Assembly (NCBI GenBank): GCA_023266435.1
Contig: JAHFQF010000125.1
Location: forward strand, 1-6,887
Source: Legionellales bacterium
Lineage (GTDB): Bacteria > Pseudomonadota > Gammaproteobacteria > Berkiellales > Berkiellaceae
DNA length: 6,887 nucleotides
Direction: 5' to 3'
The position numbers and the translations under genes are program-made. The notes below the pieces were generated by a model. It did not search any database. It saw nothing but the letters and a program-made list of their open reading frames with translations, and was not told the DNA's origin. Position 1 is the stretch's first letter. The number at the start of each line of letters is the position of its first letter. Below are positions 4,914 through 6,887 of this stretch, piece by piece.

Positions 4914-5594
4914 ATGCGATCTTTTTCTGCATTTACGTTGATAGAGCTCGTTCTTGTCATAATCTTATTAGGCATTCTCACTGCAATAGCAGCACCAAAA
5001 TATTTAGACTTGCATAAAGATGCCATCATCGCCTTGTATCAACATGATCATACTACGATTCAGTCACAACTAGACATGCTGACTAATAAATGGAGAGTAT
5101 CAGGTGGTCAAGCAAAGCCAGGACAGATTGACAGCAACATGCAACTAAGGATAAACGAGCAAACTACTGTCAAGTTTACTCACTATGGATGGCCTATTCG
5201 TGTGGCAGCAGTGGGTGAAGCGATGCTAGCTGACGTTTATCATAATTCGACTGAAGCGGACAGCTATATTTGTAGGGATATTTATCGCTTTTTACTCGGT
5301 ATCACTGATGGCATAGAGGCTTGGCCAAATTGCGAAACGCTGGCTACCCCCAATACAAGATACTGCTCAGATTTAATACCACCATCAGCCACTCTAGGCG
5401 GACCAGGCGTTGCTACCTGTAGATTAATGCCAATTGCACCGTATGAGTGCACACTGCCTATCATGTTTATTATGTATGAAGTCAATACTGCGCGTTTCTC
5501 CTATTCAGCATTGGCTAGCACATGCTCTACAGAAGAAATAGAGTCTCAAGAAGCAATTGGTGAAAAAGTTTTTAAAAAGCGCCCTGCGGAATAA
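4914..5594 (+). CDS. Type IV prepilin-like protein, MshA-like
   Basis: Predicted pilin or pseudopilin, inserted in the inner membrane, processed by a PilD-type peptidase and assembled into a pilus or pseudopilus. Seen: a short leader MRSFSA followed by FTLIELVLVIILLGILTA, the class III prepilin signature with Glu at mature position 5 and a hydrophobic helix. Next comes APKYLDLHKDA, which resembles the APKFLNLQxDA of MSHA pilins. The rest is a soluble head with six cysteines (120, 140, 151, 169, 179 and 204 from this ATG), so up to three disulfides. The usual Gly before the cleavage site is Ala. I start at ATG 4914 because this gives the normal six-residue basic leader and has a weak AGTGAG upstream. 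A GTG at 4902 would add four residues with no ribosome site. No other pilus genes are in the window, so assembly must rely on genes elsewhere. Total 226 residues. Confidence 0.88.
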   Translation: MRSFSAFTLIELVLVIILLGILTAIAAPKYLDLHKDAIIALYQHDHTTIQSQLDMLTNKWRVSGGQAKPGQIDSNMQLRINEQTTVKFTHYGWPIRVAAVGEAMLADVYHNSTEADSYICRDIYRFLLGITDGIEAWPNCETLATPNTRYCSDLIPPSATLGGPGVATCRLMPIAPYECTLPIMFIMYEVNTARFSYSALASTCSTEEIESQEAIGEKVFKKRPAE

Positions 5595-5629
5595 TACTAA
5601 AGCAATACCCAAATCATGGTACTTACCCT

Positions 5630-5664
5630 GCTAACAGCGGACATTCTTAATTTGCCGCTACAGC
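5630..5664 (+). other. Interrupted inverted repeat between the pilin and DUF2125-like genes
   Basis: GCT and AGCGG (5630-5632, 5636-5640) pair with CCGCT and AGC (5655-5659, 5662-5664) around a 14-base AT-rich loop. It lies 36 bases after the pilin stop and could end or stabilise the pilin transcript, but no T-run follows. I found no convincing promoter for the next gene in this 127-bp gap. Confidence 0.25.
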
Positions 5665-5721
5665 TACAATTCCAGCATCTGTCTTTCTTGCCGATAACAC
5701 CATCAAAGAAGGAGAGAGCAC

Positions 5722-6783
5722 ATGCGACCTAGCACTGTCATGACTTATGGACTTATCGGTCTTTTATTAGCCCTATTTGGGTATGGCTTACTTTGGAAAT
5801 CCACTGCAGATACACTAAAAAATCATGTAGAGACGGAGCTAGAAGCGCTTGAATATGCCATTGAAAAAAGAGGCGGTCAATTCAATTATGGGTTGATTAG
5901 CGTCACCGGCTTTCCCACTGCGTTGACGGTCAAGATTGATAAATTTTCCATGCGCTATTATAAGGACAAGGGTTGGATTAGCGTAGCACTTCCTGAGGCG
6001 ATTACAGTACACAGAGCCATGAGCAGTGATTTAATTACCATTCAATTACCAAAACTGATGCAACTCCAGACACAATATGCAAATCAAAACAATGTAATCT
6101 CCTATGTGCTTGAAAGCAGCTATAATCCGCAATTGCAATTAGTATTACCCGAATCTATTGAGCTCAATAAAGTGCTTTCTAATTGGACAGACATGGAAGC
6201 AGCCCTGACCCATGTCAAATTATCCCTGCGAGATAGCACCCTAGCGATTCAAACTGGAGATGCAACCTTAGTCTATCAACAGGCAGATGCCTTATCATTT
6301 GACTATAGCCGTGTCTCTCTAGAAGAAACCCGTAATGATCAATATCAATTAAAAGTGTCGCTCAATGGGTACACCATTAAAGATGCGATTGATGCCCGTT
6401 GGTTAAAAAGCTTGCCTTATTATCGATTTTTTAGTCGGTATTTTCAGAACACTCAACCATTACAAGCACAGTGTGATCTGATCATTACTGGCCCTAAAGA
6501 ATGGTCTAATTTTTTCTATCAAGATTCCAGTTATCAGATCAATCAGTGTGAAATACAAAATCAAGTTGGTAAAATTGCGCTGTCCTCACAACTTGCATTC
6601 TTTCAAAGCAAACAATCCCCGAAAAAAGGAAATATGCAAATTGAGATCAGTAATTATCTCGAAATGCTATACCCACTCTTAGAGTCAGCGGATGCAGTTT
6701 TAACGCTGCCAATTTTACAAAGCTATATTCCTCCAATTGAAAAACCTCAAGCCTCACTGGAGTCATACGGTAATCCCCCCTAA
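5722..6783 (+). CDS. Membrane-anchored periplasmic protein, DUF2125-like; C-terminus probably altered by an IS insertion
   Basis: Protein of unknown function, predicted to be held in the inner membrane by one N-terminal helix with its bulk in the periplasm. Seen: 353 residues, a hydrophobic segment at about 8-25, an amphipathic stretch with alternating charged residues (about 28-50), then YGLISVTGFPTALTVKI at 56-72. This V-T-G-F-P motif, followed by alternating beta-like strands, is what I associate with DUF2125. The body contains two cysteines near 252 and 273. The start is well supported by AAGGAG six to seven bases upstream. The last eight codons or so (SLESYGNPP then TAA) fall in what looks like the left end of an IS3 element, so the native C-terminus may be missing. 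The domain call is moderate; the ORF itself is certain. Confidence 0.75.
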   Translation: MRPSTVMTYGLIGLLLALFGYGLLWKSTADTLKNHVETELEALEYAIEKRGGQFNYGLISVTGFPTALTVKIDKFSMRYYKDKGWISVALPEAITVHRAMSSDLITIQLPKLMQLQTQYANQNNVISYVLESSYNPQLQLVLPESIELNKVLSNWTDMEAALTHVKLSLRDSTLAIQTGDATLVYQQADALSFDYSRVSLEETRNDQYQLKVSLNGYTIKDAIDARWLKSLPYYRFFSRYFQNTQPLQAQCDLIITGPKEWSNFFYQDSSYQINQCEIQNQVGKIALSSQLAFFQSKQSPKKGNMQIEISNYLEMLYPLLESADAVLTLPILQSYIPPIEKPQASLESYGNPP

Positions 6784-6887
6784 AAAGCATTGATGCCAAA
6801 AGTAGAATTTTCTCGTAAAATAAGCGTAGGAGATTCTGCATGAAAAAATCAAAATATTCAGATAGCCAAATAATTTCTATTCTGAGA
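6758..6887 (+). mobile_element. Left part of an IS3-family insertion sequence (runs off the window)
   Basis: The orfA start at 6840 is preceded by about 80 bases of IS-like leader. This includes a C-run followed by TAAAA (6775-6785), as in many IS3-family termini, and a good ribosome site. The left boundary is estimated as the TG at 6758-6759, because IS3 elements begin with TG and orfA usually lies 40-100 bp inside; it could be some bases further right. The element interrupts or abuts the 3' end of the DUF2125-like gene. The right end, orfB and any target duplication are outside the window. Confidence 0.65.
6840..6887 (+). CDS. IS3-family transposase OrfA, N-terminal fragment (cut by window edge)
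   Basis: OrfA is the helix-turn-helix DNA-binding subunit that is normally fused to the DDE integrase OrfB by programmed frameshifting. Sixteen codons are visible, reading MKKSKYSDSQIISILR. This matches the very characteristic start of IS3-family OrfA proteins of the IS407-like group (M-K-K-S/R-x-x-x-S/D-S/E-Q-I-I-x-I-L). AGGAGA at 6828-6833, six bases before the ATG, supports the start. The frame is open to the last base, so the rest, including the leucine zipper and orfB, lies to the right. Whether the element is intact cannot be told here. Confidence 0.85.
   Translation, partial: MKKSKYSDSQIISILR

Noticed and set aside
5282..5485. 67-codon minus-strand ORF opposite the pilin gene
   Set aside because: It is antisense to the cysteine-rich pilin head, with no start signal.
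6647..6841. 64-codon minus-strand ORF across the DUF2125 gene end and the IS leader
   Set aside because: It spans the presumed IS boundary and is antisense to both the gene end and the orfA leader, so it is most likely chance.

Overview
The window looks like chromosomal DNA from an AT-leaning gammaproteobacterium. The gene content (a DUF2608 HAD-like secreted protein, a short CBU_0592-type membrane protein, a DUF2125-like protein, a TyrP-type aromatic amino acid permease and an unusual SDF-family symporter) fits Legionellales best, near Legionella, Coxiella, Rickettsiella or Aquicella. This placement rests on remembered family distributions, not on a search. I see no rRNA, tRNA, CRISPR array or phage module.

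Layout. On the minus strand from the left edge are a TyrP/Mtr-type permease (48-1277) and a small Fe(II)/2-oxoglutarate oxygenase (1576-2088). A 298-bp gap between them holds a candidate promoter, a possible 21-codon leader ORF and a nested inverted repeat. A 176-bp divergent region separates this pair from a plus-strand series: a three-helix CBU_0592-like membrane protein (2265-2636), an SDF-family symporter (2819-3994), a DUF2608 HAD-like exported protein 15 bp further on (4010-4849), a lone MshA-like type IV prepilin (4914-5594) and a membrane-anchored DUF2125-like protein (5722-6783). The right edge enters an IS3-family element; the first 16 codons of its orfA are visible (6840-6887).

How the parts relate. 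Two amino-acid-type transporters in a short stretch fit the nutrition of an amino-acid-dependent intracellular or amoeba-associated bacterium. The symporter and DUF2608 genes are close enough to be cotranscribed. The other plus-strand genes are spaced by 64-182 bp and probably have separate signals. I did not find a clear multi-gene system that would count as new.

The points most worth checking are: (1) the IS3 left end appears to supply the last codons and the stop of the DUF2125-like gene; (2) the DUF2608 gene has a choice between a TTG start inside a perfect hairpin, which gives a signal peptide, and an ATG start with a strong ribosome binding site, which does not; (3) the symporter has lost canonical sodium- and substrate-binding residues; (4) the pilin has Ala instead of Gly at the peptidase site; (5) a pair of 12-bp direct repeats sits just downstream of the symporter promoter.
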